Shown here: positions 1 to 14,612 of the stretch, piece after piece
How positions within the stretch are numbered: position 1 is the first letter of the stretch
How the letters are laid out: the number at the start of each line of letters is the position of its first letter
Source: Glandiceps talaboti
Lineage: Eukaryota > Hemichordata > Enteropneusta > Spengelidae
Assembly: GCF_964340395.1 (NCBI RefSeq)
Contig: NC_135552.1
Coordinates: 10,373,194-10,437,193, forward strand
Length of the DNA stretch: 64,000 nucleotides
Direction: 5' to 3'
Program-made: the position numbers and the translations under genes
The notes under the pieces: model-generated
What the model was told of the DNA's origin: nothing
Databases searched by the model: none
What the model saw: the letters and a program-made list of their open reading frames with translations, nothing else

Positions 1-1048
1 TGTTAATACTAGGATTTTTGTTGACCCGGGCCGTCGATAAAATGTAGCATTGTTACAAAGATTTTTATCAAACCATGTTGTGTTTCACGGCAAGAGGCCT
101 ATGTTATATTGCGACTTTATCTAAAGATATTGGCTCTCATTTGATGTATGCACATTGATAGCATTTTATGTTTAAACTTGACGGAAATTGGTATTTTGAA
201 CAAAAATAATCGCACTGCATGAGTATGACTGAGATTCTTGGCACTGTACTATTTAAAGTGCAATTGATATGTCTGTGTTACTAATATAAACAGAAATATC
301 GAACAGCTCATCAGCAACTCTCATGTATGTGATGTATGTCAACACCATGTGTGTCATGTACATCGATCGGACATGAGTTTACATAATGAAATTATATCAG
401 GCCACGTGTCTTTCTCGGTGTCTTGTTATATATATATATATATATATATTTATTAATTGCGGCCTTGTTATCTGTCTGGCAAATACTATATCTATCAGAG
501 CAAAATAAACAGACCAGCTTGATTATTTTGAAAGAGAGTGATCGCTTAGATCCTTTCGGTGTTGGTGTATGGTCTTGACATTGTCATGTCATCCCACAGT
601 AATCAAACAACAGGGGAGGAGAGCTCTAAAGCTAAGACACAGGGAGAAGCTTAGACTTGCCTCTGGCTAAGAGAATGATAGTAAGGTGTAATTCTTGGCC
701 ACGGTAGATTGATATGTTGTGTGTGTCAAACCTTTTCATTAAGAATTGCCTATGAGGGGCAAGTGCGTTTAGTAACACCCATGAATGTTTAACCATTAAC
801 CATTAATGTACGGGGTTAGACTTGATTAGCAAAGCTATTTTCTGACTTCTATTGCCTGTATAAATTGTGTATATATATTTTTTCCAAGTGATCTGTAATT
901 ATTTGTTGTACAGGTAACAAAAATCAATCATTCAATCAATGTATGAATGTTTTAAATCCATGATTACTGTGCAGCGAAAACTACAGTGAAGTATTTTCTC
1001 ACCCTTGTGAATAATAATTGACATGCATATTTATACTTTGAATAACAG
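1..1048 (+). other. CNGK intron upstream of the first visible exon
   Basis: No coding exon could be supported here. A pure (TA)n run lies at about 427-449. The intron ends with AATAACAG at 1041-1048. The exon that encodes repeat I S5 must lie to the left of the window. Confidence 0.7.
427..450. repeat. (TA)n microsatellite
   Basis: About twelve TA dinucleotides inside a CNGK intron. Confidence 0.9.
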
Positions 1049-3949
1049 GCACTGTGTTAGCCAACACATCTACGGGTGACGCTTATATCATAACTTTGTA
1101 CTGGGCCGTAGCTACCACAACTTCCACTGGGTAAGTTCATATCATAAACGGGTTCTTTAAGCGACTCAGACGCTCTCAATACTATTAACCCAAGAGTAGG
1201 TATTTCGTGATTACAATAATGATAAGCATGATGACGTCACTATGAAATGTGAGGGTGTACTTTTTTAGGTGTCATTTATTGGGTTCTATTTGAACTATTT
1301 TCATAACTTTTATGATTAACCATACCTTCTTATTTTAGATACGGTGACATCCATTCCATAAATGAGAACGAACGCTGGTTTTCTGTCTTCGCCATGATAC
1401 TTGGCATCTTTACATTTTTCGGCATGATTCTCGGCGGCATGGCTTCCATGTTGACTAACTTTGACGGTCAGAGAGCACGATACACTCACCGACTTAATGT
1501 TATTAAAGACCACCTGGTAAGCAACCAAGGATCATTGGATATATGCTGTAGTTATTCTTGTTATTCATTGACTTATAACATGAAAATATATAGGCATTGC
1601 TGCAATTTTAGTACGATATTCTCCGAAAAAAATGTTGCAATGTTGAAACAATAAGCCGCAGATTGGCCACATTCTGAGCTCGTGTTCATACATGTACCTC
1701 TAGAAATTGTTCATTTATCTTATTCCCATTCTTGAAAACTTGGCAAGGGCTTATTTTTCTTCTGTGACACGTCGAAAAATCAAAGGGTGTCTTGGATCGG
1801 ACGGTGCCGCGAAAGAGGCTGTCGTTTATTGACGATGCTTAATCGAAGTTTCGGTCGAACTCAGCAAACCGCATCAGCTTATTTCAGTTTCATGCCTTCT
1901 AGTTCTGTGACTTTTTAAACTTTAGAAAAGTTATATTGAAATAATTATCAAGCAGAGAATTTCTGTATTTCCTGACACATTTAGTTTCATGAAGGACTTT
2001 AAAATTACGCATATTTATGTTCGCAGGCCAGAACATATATATTTTTTCTGACACAACGAACGTCTGGTGCAGTTGCCGCTAAAATACATAATTATTGTTT
2101 TACGACTAGTATACGTGCTATGTTTTACTTCGTTTTTACTGTACCTTTCGCATAATTCACTAAAATTACCTTACTTCTACCCTATCTCCTTACTACAGAA
2201 CGACTTGACTGTGCCTGAAGAACTCCAAAAACTGGTAACTGGTTATTACGAGTATCTTTGGGTACGAAAGAAGGGATGCCACTCGGAAGGACTATTCGAT
2301 GCTCTACCGCTCACTTTCCAAGCTGAGGTCTCGCTCGTTGCCAACAAATACATCCTTAACAAGGTGAGTTTTGTATATTTACATGTATGTGCACTTAACT
2401 GAAAGAAACAGATCTAGATGTGCGTTAAAATACTTTTTAAATGTTGATTAATCCTCGCATACACATGTTATACTTATCTTTAACAAATATATGTGTATTT
2501 TTCTTTTATGAATTTTAGGCACCGATGTTTAAATCTATGAACGAAGGCTTCTTACGAATGCTGTCACTGCAAATAAAACCCTCGCTATACCTGCCAAAAC
2601 AGACGATTGCTAACCGGGGTGAGATTGGTCACAACATGTATTTCGTCCATCGAGGCGAAGTTGAGGTAAATAAGAAAGTTTGCTAGCACTGTCATTACCC
2701 AGGATGCACTGGGTTAAAGTAAACTTATTTTTCCCAGGATTCCACACTCTCAACAAAATGGCGGAATCTTTAAAAGTTGACGACGCGATGCGGCTCGACA
2801 CACACCATACATTCTCTAGCTTTTGTGTAGCGTATGTCGCTGTATTTGTTGATGAACAATGTCAACACTGTTGTTGTGTCGTCATCATCCGTACACCGGC
2901 TGCTATTACGATATGGTCAGTCTTCTGATGTGGACACTGAGCCGCACAACGGGAACGTCTAACAATAACATGGGACGAAAGAATTGTAAACAAACATTTT
3001 TTTTGCTGCAGGGGGACAATGAATGACTGTAACTGTTTCATGAACAAATAGTAGCATGTTATGATGTACATTTATACATTTATAATTGCATACAGGTACT
3101 ATCAGAAGATGATGACGAATCCCCCATAGCCAATTTGAAGAATGGTAAACTATTCGGAGAAGTGAGTATTGCAAACATTATTTTTCAAACAAATATTAAT
3201 TTGAAACCACAGACACTCAAACACAGACACACATGCACATAATTATATATTTACATATGCCTGTACTGTAGAAGGATTGTCTTATAGTACTCAATGCAGT
3301 GCAATGTAGCTGCTTTCACTGTTACAGAATGGTATAGAATAATGAGAAACTGAGACTTTGTACTCAGGTTTTCATGTGATTGTGTTCTTCTCACACTGAT
3401 CATTGTAAAACAACTAAATATGTAGTACTAATGTATACATGCATACATATATATGTATATTATATATATAACTTAAGTTGTTTCATGTTACTTTATATAT
3501 ATTGTATACACAAATGCACATAATAATATATAAATATGTATATATTTAATATATACACGCACAGACACTGACACACATTGTATAATCAAAGTACATTTAC
3601 ATTGTTCTGTGAATTTTTACAAAAAGAGGGCTCAGAGATTGGTAACACCAATTTTGGGGGTGGTGGTTTTTTAATACCATTTGTGTAGAAAATAAGTAGA
3701 TTTTGTGTATGATATTTATTTGTCAAGAAATTATAATTTGAGCTTGACCGCTAAGCTCAAGGTAAATATTGAAAGTGGTTACTAGATTTGCATTCATATT
3801 CCTATGTTTATGGTGTATTCCTTATCTCGTGTAGGTAAGCTTGATCTTCAGTATGCCAAGAACACATGCTATTCGCGCTGGTGCTCACTGTGATCTCATG
3901 GTACTGGAAAAGACTGATCTTCATAAGGTGCTAGCCCACTATCCTGATG
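1049..3949 (+). other. CNGK: CNGK repeat I: pore, S6, C-linker and CNBD I (6 exons)
   Basis: Exon 1 encodes the pore helix with TTTST and splits the glycine codon of the filter. Exon 2 continues with YGDIHS, then S6 ([20 protein letters not shown]) and the start of the C-linker (DGQRARY). Exon 3 is the C-linker helices, with the family motif [11 protein letters not shown]. Exons 4-6 are the CNBD, with [11 protein letters not shown], then LFGEVSLIF and MPRTHAIRA, which is a complete phosphate-binding cassette (Gly-Glu plus Arg-Thr). It ends with the C-helix motif [10 protein letters not shown]. These are residues 1 to about 251 of the visible protein. The phase entering exon 1 (one base carried over) equals that at the matching pore exons of repeats III and IV, which supports exon homology between repeats. 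Confidence 0.92.
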
Positions 3950-6900
3950 GTAGGTCTAATACTAGAATCTATACACAATTATCCAAAATTCAAATTTCAA
4001 ATGTTTGCCAAGTATCAAGTATCGACAGTTGTAGATATCATATGAAAAGTAGTGAATGTTGCAACTTATAATAGCAGTACCCTGCCCTGTAGACCCTTGT
4101 TAATAGTAACTCATTATGCCATACAAAAAGATGGCATCAAAGTCATCACATAACAAAGGTCCTTGAACTAATGTTTCAATAATATGTATGTTGATCAGTG
4201 TATTGTTAAGGGTGGTAGGTCAGTAAAATGTATGCCTAACACACACAGACTACCCCTGTTTTCTTTCTGAAAACTGAAAATGATAATTATGGAATGTTTG
4301 GTCTCTGTTTTGTATACAGTTGCTAAAAAACTTCAAGAAATTGCTGAGAATCGATGTGATGCTGCTGGACACCTAAATGAAAGAGTAAAAGCTGGAGAAG
4401 GTGTGATCCCTGCTTCTAGAAGTCTTAGGAGAACATCTATTGCCGCTGCTATGCCACCAAGTAAGAAATTGTCACTTTGAAATTACTGTATAAGTGTTAA
4501 CTGCTAGGCTCATGGTACATGTAGTTTAGCAAACAGAACTTTACTATCGAAAATACTTGAGTACAGATCTGCCTGCATTACTGAACGAAGTTGTGAAAAT
4601 TAACAAAAAATATTTGAATTTTGTTGTTTCTTTTAACTTGAAGCTGGATAAGCTGATGCTTATCATTCTTTTCTTTAATAGCAATTTCGTTATCATTTCT
4701 TAGTTTTGATTTTGATATTTTTTAGTTTTTTGATTTTGCACTTTCTGATTAAGTGTGTGTATTTTGAGTCATCTAGTAGTAGAGATATTATGTTTCTGGC
4801 TGCATACATAATGCTGACACATATCAAATAGGAAATCATGATACCGTACTTGATAACTTTCTTCTTTCCTGTTACTAACAGAAATGCTACCTAAACCCCA
4901 AATGGATGATGGCCGAAGAACTTCCATAACAGCTTCATCTTCACCAAGTACTGAATTCCAACAAACCAGGGTACCAATTAGTAAATCAATTGATGTATTT
5001 GAACTTGAAGAACCTGGTGGTGAATGGGTAGCTGTTCATAAAGGCAACTGCTGTACTGTGAGTATTACAGTTTTGAAATGAAATCTGTGTCTGGCCAAAC
5101 CCTGAAACATTATCTCCAGTGAGCTTACTATCACCCTAAAGTTTGGTTTTTACCTGAACAATTTCTGAGTACTGAACTGTTATCCCCCAAAACCTCAGCT
5201 GGATAAACGTAATCACTCCCTACTCTGAACTATTTTCACCAAACCTTGATAAACCAGATTACTGTCTACACTGAACTATTTCCCCAAACCATGATAAGCC
5301 GAATTAATGTTTACTCTGAACTATTTTCCCCAAAATCATGGATAAATGGAACTGTTGTCTACACTGAACTATTTTCCCCCAAAGCCTAGATAGATTGAAT
5401 TACTGTCTACTCTGAACTATTTTCCAAAAACCATGGATAAACCAAATCAATATTTCCTCAAAAAAGAAGATACATGGTCGCCCCCTACCAAGGCTGACCA
5501 CAGGTAACCCCTCTCCCAGTGATGGATTGGTAGTCAGTATTGCTCAGTCAAGTTTTACCTTCTTCTCTTTGATACATCCTCATGTGTTTATGGATTAGCA
5601 GTCACTCAGTGTTAATGAGTCCAAATGTTTCATCAAGATTTATTTCTTCTCTCATTCAACAGCGACTTCGGAAAAGACTATCGGACCTGGCTGACAAGAT
5701 ACAAAACGGCGTAATTGAACCAAATTCCCGTTTTTACAAAATCTGGGAGAAACTAGTTCTCATTATTACCTTGCTAGTATCATTTAGTTACTCCTACATG
5801 GCATGTTTTACAGGTAAGAATCACATACTACTCTCTAGTTTTTGATCAATTTCTTAAAAACTAAATAGGAAAAATATGAAGAGCTTGTACACATGTACTA
5901 AGTACTTAAGACGGGGGGGGGGGGGGGGGAACTACACAATATGTAAACCTTATAACTAACATAGAGATACAATAATTTATGTCTGAGTATCATTCTGACA
6001 TGTACAAAAAAAAATCTACAATATAGATGTACTGTTAAATATAAATATGCCTGTTGGCAGTATTCATTAAGAACTTGATCTTGATAAAGATGTACTAGTC
6101 ACTTTGAATTGTTGTTAGAATTGGAAGTATACATTTGTACATGTAGATAGTATATCTAATTACTACATATTATACCATGCATATGGAATATATACTCTGG
6201 TCGTTCTACATCATAGCAACGTGTGTCTATGTCACTGGTTCTGCTGTGTTTGAAATATTGTGTTCAAAATTGCCATTATTTCCCCTCAATTTTTCTTTGA
6301 TATTACTGACGCTGGTATAACTATATAATTCGCCAATGTTTTTCTTCATTTAGCTGGAAAGTACTCATAACTTAAGGGTTGTCACTACTCGTCTGGCAAT
6401 GCGTAGTGACAAATGCTCCTTAGGTCACTTGTATTTTCCTCGGCTGAACGAAGAAAAATATTGGGGAATAACATCTTATCATATGTGTGTATGTGTATGG
6501 TATAATTATTGTATATATGTATATTGGTAGAGGGATTGATAACATGAACACAATATAATAAAAGACAGTATGCCAATTATGTTTAAACTGATTTACAGAT
6601 ATGAAGCATTTTCTATATGATCAATACAAAAAGTGTGAAATTTCTGAAACTAATTTTATGTGAAAAAGTATGAAATTGTAGAGATTGCACTTTTTAGAAT
6701 AGAAATATTGATTTTAGAGGCTTTTTATTGAATTGTTTTGTTAACACTTATTGGTGCTGATTGATATTTTGTGTGACCTCTGACCAATAGTACTTTATAT
6801 GAAGTCAAAGGTCAAAGGTTACCTGAGACATCATCATTGTTATAACATTCTTTCAGCATTCAAAGTTCTAACATTCCTGTTTACAGTTGTATATTCACCA

Positions 6901-9900
6901 GATAATCAGCAGAACTTGACTACTAGTATATCAAATCAAAGTATTTCCACAGAATATTACTTTTATAATGAATCCACAAACTATGGAAGTACACATTGTG
7001 AGTTGTGTTGCAACTTTCATGACTCATGGTCATTCATTGATTCCAAGATGCAGCCTGTACGTTTGATAACCCCCCCCCCCCCCTCATGTTGGGGGTTAGA
7101 GATGGAAAATATGATATGAAAAGATGGGGGAAGGGGAGATGGTTGTTTTCTGAACTGAAATTATCTAAAATCTTTTGTGTTTGTTAATGTTTCTCTCTTT
7201 CACAGAAATTTGCTATCATTGAAAAATTGTGAAAAAAATTATATATTGAAATGTACTGCCAAACATGAATTTATTGGAAGTTATCTCTGTTGAACAGTGT
7301 ATCTTGGAAGTAATGATATGTCTAGGGTCCATTTCCTGGTACCACATATACTGCATAATAGGTCTTCATAATAAATAGTGCACCGTCAAAATTACAATAT
7401 TCAAAATATTCTCAAATTTTGGCAATCCAACCAAATGGAAATCATGATACAAAGTGAATATATTGTACAGACTTCAGACGTTCACTCAGTATTTAGGAAA
7501 ATTTTACAGTGACAATTTACTAAAATATTACCATTGAGTCAAGCCTCTCTTTAGAGCATTTTGGAACCAGGAAATGTGTATTTTGTGTGGTGAGAGTGAT
7601 TTCTTTAGAGTTTATGTGTTACTGGTATTTACTAATGTGTTTTGGTAATTAAATAAAACTCTTATATTCTGCCTTCCCTAGATTTCATTTTTTTTCAACT
7701 AAAATTGCAGAACTGCAGTGATTATTTGTCTTGCATTAATAACATGAACTAAAGTAATTTGATATAGACAAGGATCTTATGCTTTGGTTTTGTGTATTTT
7801 TCTTAGTATATCTAGCTTTTCAAGCATAGAAATGTTCCAAAGTAACCAGACAGCTTTAAGTACTGTTTTGTTTAAATTAGAATGACAATTATCCAAAATA
7901 CAGTAGACCGTTGATGAGTTGTGGGGTCTACTAGAATATCCATGACTTATTGAGGGTGATTAGTTAGCGAGATGGGAATTATATATCCAGAATCACAGAA
8001 TGAACATAAAGCAGAGCATCCATATTCATAATTCCATAACGAAAGTTTGTACTTTTGTGGACAAAGTAATATGTATATGTATTTAGTATAGACATTCATA
8101 GCCTTTGGGCTTGATCGACTCCGACAACTTCTCACTATTCCTCACCCACCCATGAACAATGGATTCTTCCATTCTATGATCACATGCTATGTTGATTTCG
8201 CCCTGAACAGGAGCTAGGGGGTCATTCTTTATGTCATTTGCAAACAGTAAAAGAAAGAAAGTAATAGAAAAAATGGGAGCCAAAGTAACAGCTGCAACAT
8301 AGCCAAAACCTTGAGTTAATAGCAAGTCACAACTTATTGACGGTTATAACTGTAATACAATATTGATTGATGATTTGATATTTGGACATTACTTTCAAAG
8401 TCTGTTTATCATTTGAAGGGCAGTTGAAACGGTTAACAATATGAGTGCAAGGAGGTACCAACAAGTGCTGGCCAGCATGGCGAGAACACTTGGTCATTTG
8501 AAAAACATCAGTGGCATAAACTATAGACTAGTATAGTTTGTAGGAAATGATTGACATGATGTATCGCTTAACCTCATAATTGTGTTACTTTCAGATTTTT
8601 CTTCTTCTGTTGTTGTGTTTTGCTGTTTACAACTTGATAATAATAACTTAAACATTTTGAGTGAATTCTCTAAAAAAAAGTAAATACTGTAACTAACGTT
8701 TTTCTTGCAGTGTGAGTAACTTACAGATAGCAATGGCGTGCACTATGGATAACATTTAATGTGGTGTCGAATAATCATGCCTTGCTGCATGTTTTCTGTT
8801 AATTTCAGCCAATCAGCAGTGTTCTTCTCTCACATGTGACATGTTTTTGTTGATATCAGCAAATCTCTTCTCACATGGTTTTTATTAGCCAATCAGCAAT
8901 TTGCTTTTCTTACATGTGACAATTTTGTTGGGTTTCAGCCAATCAGCATACTTTGGGCTATGGTGATACAACAGGTGCTACAGTTCTTCTTGTTATAAGC
9001 TACTTTATGGATCTAATTCTCGTAGCAGACATCTTTGTGAAACTACGAACAGCCATAGCAACACCAAACGGTAAGCACACATTAACTAACCATTAACACA
9101 ATGTGCCTGTGCCCAGCACCCTCGAGCTCTATAGTCATCAGTGATGTAATGCTATTAGAATAATCACATTATTATTGCAAAAAACTTCTTCTTTTTAAAA
9201 ATTTGTGCGAAATTGTAAATCCAATCTCATTTTACTGATTAACATGCATGGAAGATTTTGTTTTATGTCTACTGTCATGCAACAGCTGGAGGAATGTTAA
9301 AGAAATGAGCTTTTACATGTAAAGTAGACTGTAAGATATGTTGTGTCACTCCGCCCTCGCCAGCCTGCTCTATGAGAGATGTGTGAGGGTGCCCTGTCAT
9401 GGCGTATCCAACAGACTACATGTAATGTTGATTGTTTCAGTATGTTAAAGATGATGTGGCTCCTAGGACCCTCTCTATCATAATTGTCATTGTGCTTTAT
9501 TACATTCTTGCAAACCAGAGCTGATTTTTCTTCTGCGACACTGCGAAATACCATGGCCTCTTGATGACGGTGCATCTTGGACAGTGCCATAAAAAAGACT
9601 GCAGTTTATAACAATGTCTAATTTAAGATAACATTTGATTGAGAGTCAGAATGATAAAAAATGGGGTTTCTTGTGAGTCACCACATAGGAAGGAACAGTC
9701 AAGGACAGGGGAACAGAATATGTTTGGTTCACCACAAGAAATTACTGTACATCAGCGATATGTCAAATTGGCTTAGAGGGCTCACTGCTAATGTGTCAGT
9801 GTAAGGATTCATATGTTGAAATTATTATCATTTCAACTACTATATAATATATTCTGTGGTGTCATACAAATTAATGAAAATGGTAAAAGTGTTATTGATA

Positions 9901-12900
9901 CAGTTTTCAAAGAACCCCAACTGCCATGACAACATTTCAAAGTATAAAAGTTACTCTACCAGTATCAAAGAAATTGGTTGCAAAATTGATGTCCTTGTTA
10001 AAGCAATCTAACTATCTAACTAACTAATTATAAATTTCATTCCTTTTCCTCCTCCAAACACTAGGCAATCTGACAGACTTTGCTAGCATCCGTAAACATT
10101 ACTGCTGTAGTTTCCGTTTTGTTTTGGACCTCATGGCAATTGTACCCATAGAACTTCTCTGCTTTGTACAACCAGCTGGACCCCTACGATGGCATCTATT
10201 CTCCTTTCTCAGACTGAACAGAATTATCAAATACTGGATTGTAAGTAAAAGATACCTTTCATGTAAAAGCTTGTCTTTGTGCTTAAAGGCCCATGATTCA
10301 ATCCCAGGTTCTCGTATTAATGCTGTTTTATCAGTGTAGCCATAAAGATCAGATAGGATCATTGTTTTATCCATGATCAATTTATCCATAGCTCTGCCAG
10401 ACAACTATTTTTCTCTCCTTAGAACTAATCTGGCATAGGCCTTTTTTAGGTGAATAAAAAATAATTGTGTGTTTCCGATAACAAGGCCTCAGAAAATAGG
10501 ATAGATAGGTTGGGATTTTTTTCTATTTTTATTTTATCTTTTTAACTTAAAATTTGTGAAAAATACTGCTTCAACCCAAAACCAAACAAACTGTTGGTCA
10601 GAATACCCCTTCTGTGATAGTTTGATGAAATATGTACAGGTAGCACAGACGTTTTTGAAGGTCAAGAAAACAAAGACTTTTTTTATCTTTTTGACGTAAA
10701 TGTTTGAAAAATGTTTAGGGTCGGCGGCTTAAACTAAGGTTGGTCGGGTTATCCGAAACACACAATTTTTATATTTTGACCTTATGTACCAGTAGTCCAA
10801 TGTTTTTGTCATTTCTCAGCAGTGCGTCTGTTGTGTCTTCACAAGATTTTCATAAAGTTTCTTGGCTTTTCATTAGTCACACAATATCAGGCAAATTAAT
10901 TTCATATCACACTTCAGTAAAAAATTACAGTTTTTGTCATTTTGTCTTGTCATCATCTACTCAATACAGATGTTTAACTTTTCAGTAAATTATTGGTAAC
11001 GCAATACACTCATTATCATGCAAATTGTATTTATTTATTTATGACTTCTAAGTGCTTATTATGTTCTGATAGTCATGAATATTCAGTGTTCATCTGATAC
11101 ATATGCATGTCTGCTAAGTCCCATGATGCAACACAGGACCACTATGAGAATGAAGGTGACATAGAGTTTCAATTTAATGTTTTTTGGGAATGACACAGAA
11201 TTTATATGATGAAAAATTATGAAATGACTCCAGAACCAAAGGTTGATGAAAACACCTTTATTTCCCTTTTAACTATTCTATTTATTTTATTGTAAATATT
11301 ATTTTGTTGTTGATTTTCTTGTTGTTTAGGTTCCTAACTTCTTTACCAAGTTAGAAGATGACCTCGATGTAGACATTGGCACGATCAGGTTTTTCAAATT
11401 CTTCATTTACATTTCACTATTATCACACTGGAATGCCTGTATCTGGTATGTGTCAGCATGTCATGGCAAAGCGTAAGTAATAATTTCAAATTAGTTTTCA
11501 TCAGATCTCTAGATTTTTACCCCTCTTACCTACAACAACACACGATGCACAATGTCTTGAAGAAACACATACCCCATAACACGTAAATTTTTACACATTT
11601 TTACACAAAATGTAAACTTTGGCATTACACAACAATATTTTGCAGAAAGATATTCTGTAAATTGTTGACATTTTAAAGGTGTTACACGTTACATAATTTC
11701 TTGAAGAAACACATCAGTAAATTTTACATAACTTAAAGGTATTATTACACAACAATTTGTTGAAGAAAGACATCCATGAATTTTGCACAATTTAAAGTCA
11801 TATGACAATTTCATGAAAAAACACATCAGTAATTTTACATAATTATGATTTAAAGGTATTACAGAACAATTTCTTGAAGAAACACATCAGAAATTTTACA
11901 TAATTATGATTTAAAGGTATTACAGAACAATTTCTTGAAGAAACACATCAGAAATTTTACATAATTTAAAGACATTACACAACAATTTCTTACACATGTA
12001 AAGAAACATCCATAAATTGGACACATTTTAAAGGCATTACATGACAATTTCTTACAGAAAAAATGTAAGTAATTTGACACATTTTAAAGACATTACACAG
12101 TTTTACTTCTCGACTAACTTACTCTTAGTAGCTTTGTCTGAATGTAAAGCAAACAAATATCTGATATCACACATATTGAACATATTGTTAATAAAATCTA
12201 CCTGTAAGACACAAGACAAACACACAATGTCATACACATTTTCTTTCTCTGACATACTTTCTGCTTTGTTCTTTCGATATTTTCTAACACGCTGCCATCT
12301 TTGTCGGAACCACATTTAAAGGTGTTACAATGGACTTAACGGACATGGTCAAGCCTTTGTCTTCACTTCAAAAGGTTCAAAAAACAGTGACGACAGGTAT
12401 AATTGTGACTATTTAGTGTTCCCCCACTACATTGTAAAAAGTGTCTCCAAAAACTACCTGTGGTGGTTTACTGTTTTCATTACATAGTGGTTCGATCATT
12501 AATTCACTTTCACAACGGTATCCTATACATTACAGTGATATCAGCACTTCATTCACATTCACAGTGATATCCGCGTTACAGTGGTATCTGCACTTCATTC
12601 AGATTCACATTGGTATTCACACTTCATGAATAATGTATTGCAAATATTGCATCCATATACCAGTATTTTCAATGTCTTGTCTTTGGTATGCGATGTCTGT
12701 TATTAGTGTGTTCAGTGTGACAAGTCTTACAGTTATATATATATCAAACTACTCTTTAACCTTGCTTTATTTTGAACGCCTTATTGTTCATAACAAAATA
12801 GCTGTCCTTATACAAACCCCTACCTTCCATGTACACATGTACGTGTATGCATATGTATGAACAGACAGACAGACAGACAGACATACATACATACATACAT

Positions 12901-13103
12901 ACATACATACATACATACATACATACATACATACATACATACATACATACATACATACATACATACATACATACATACACACACACACATACACACACAC
13001 ACATACACACACACACACACACATACATACATACATACATACATACATACATACATACATACATACATACATACATAAATGTACATGCACGCTCTTTCAC
13101 ACT

Positions 13104-13135
<32 letters not shown>

Positions 13136-14357
13136 TGCACACACACTTTAATACATCCTTCTGTTAACATACGATCAAGATTCAAATTGGATGCAAAGCA
13201 AGGCTAGTAGAGTACGTTTGCATGCATGGTTAAAACTTAAAAGGAAAGTCCATTCAATGTACATACATTCCACAGACATTCAAACATTCATTCATTGTCA
13301 TAGTACATTCAGTTGTCTTTTATCATGAATTACATACAGTAGTACAATGTATATTGTTCTGACTCTATGTTCCCTTTCTTACCCACTTGGAATGTCATTT
13401 GACCCATCAACGTCATAATTGTGTTTTGTTCTGTCCTATCACACATTTAAACTGTTAACTGGAGTCAGTTTGTGTTAATAAAAGGTTACACATACTTTAC
13501 ATGCTGTACATACATGTACATCTCATAAGAGGGAGGAATACCTCCAGACAGTGAACAAAGCTATCATTGCAACAGTAATCAAAGTTCAGAATCAGTATCC
13601 CTACAGTGACAAATTTGTTATATGGGATACACAGTGAGTGAGAGTTGAAATACATACCAGTAGCACATAAAAACTGGAAAGTTCAATGGACCATTTTCAT
13701 AACCTGTGTGTACCTTTTGGAATGACTTTCCCCTTTTAAGTGACAGCAAAATGAAACGACCCACAAAGACGAATATTTCAGTCTAAGTTTCTGCCTGGTA
13801 ATAAAAATCTTGTAAATTACTTTTCTCAAATCACCCAAAATTCCTTGAAAGAGAGGGTGAGACTGTCAAAGCACACATTGGTTATGAAATAAGTGGTCAG
13901 TTCTCAAAATGAACCACTTACAATGGTGTTGTTTGTTGTATACATGTACTGCCCTCATCAGTGATAGCCATCGTCACCTGTATTACAAACATAGTCGGGG
14001 TAGAAATAAAGTGCATGTGTTGTTTCTTCTTTCAGCAGTCAACTTTGTGATGATATTTACAAGTAAGATATGGTCAAGTCCTGTTATTTTCATACTTTCA
14101 AACTGTCCTCTTAAAGTGTGTTGTCGTCTTTCTTTCACTTCATCAGCTTGTGTCAGTGTCAAATTTTTGCAGCCAACAGCTTTGTTACTATAATCTGATA
14201 ATCACAATTTTTAAATTCTTGTTACCACCAGAGCAGGCTGAATAGTGTGCACAATGCAAATATAACAGTTACTGTTAGTGTGGGTCTTCTTTGTGCAAAG
14301 TCAAAGTTCTTCATTGCATCCCCTCTGCTTATCCCAGTTGCTGTCTCTGTATTTTTA

Positions 14358-14413
<56 letters not shown>

Positions 14414-14515
14414 AGCCTGTCTGCCAGTCAGCCTGTCTGTCTGTCTGTCTGTGTCCGTCTGTCTGCCTGTCTGTGTCTGTCTGTCTGTCTGTCTGTCTCT
14501 GTCTGTCTCTATTTT

Positions 14516-14554
<39 letters not shown>

Positions 14555-14571
14555 GTCTGTGTCTGTCTGTC

Positions 14572-14612
<41 letters not shown>

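Noticed and set aside
12756-13185. Several overlapping reading frames on both strands encoding HTYI or MYVC repeats.
   Set aside because: They are translations of a tetranucleotide microsatellite inside a CNGK intron. Length-three phasing of a period-4 array keeps all frames open.
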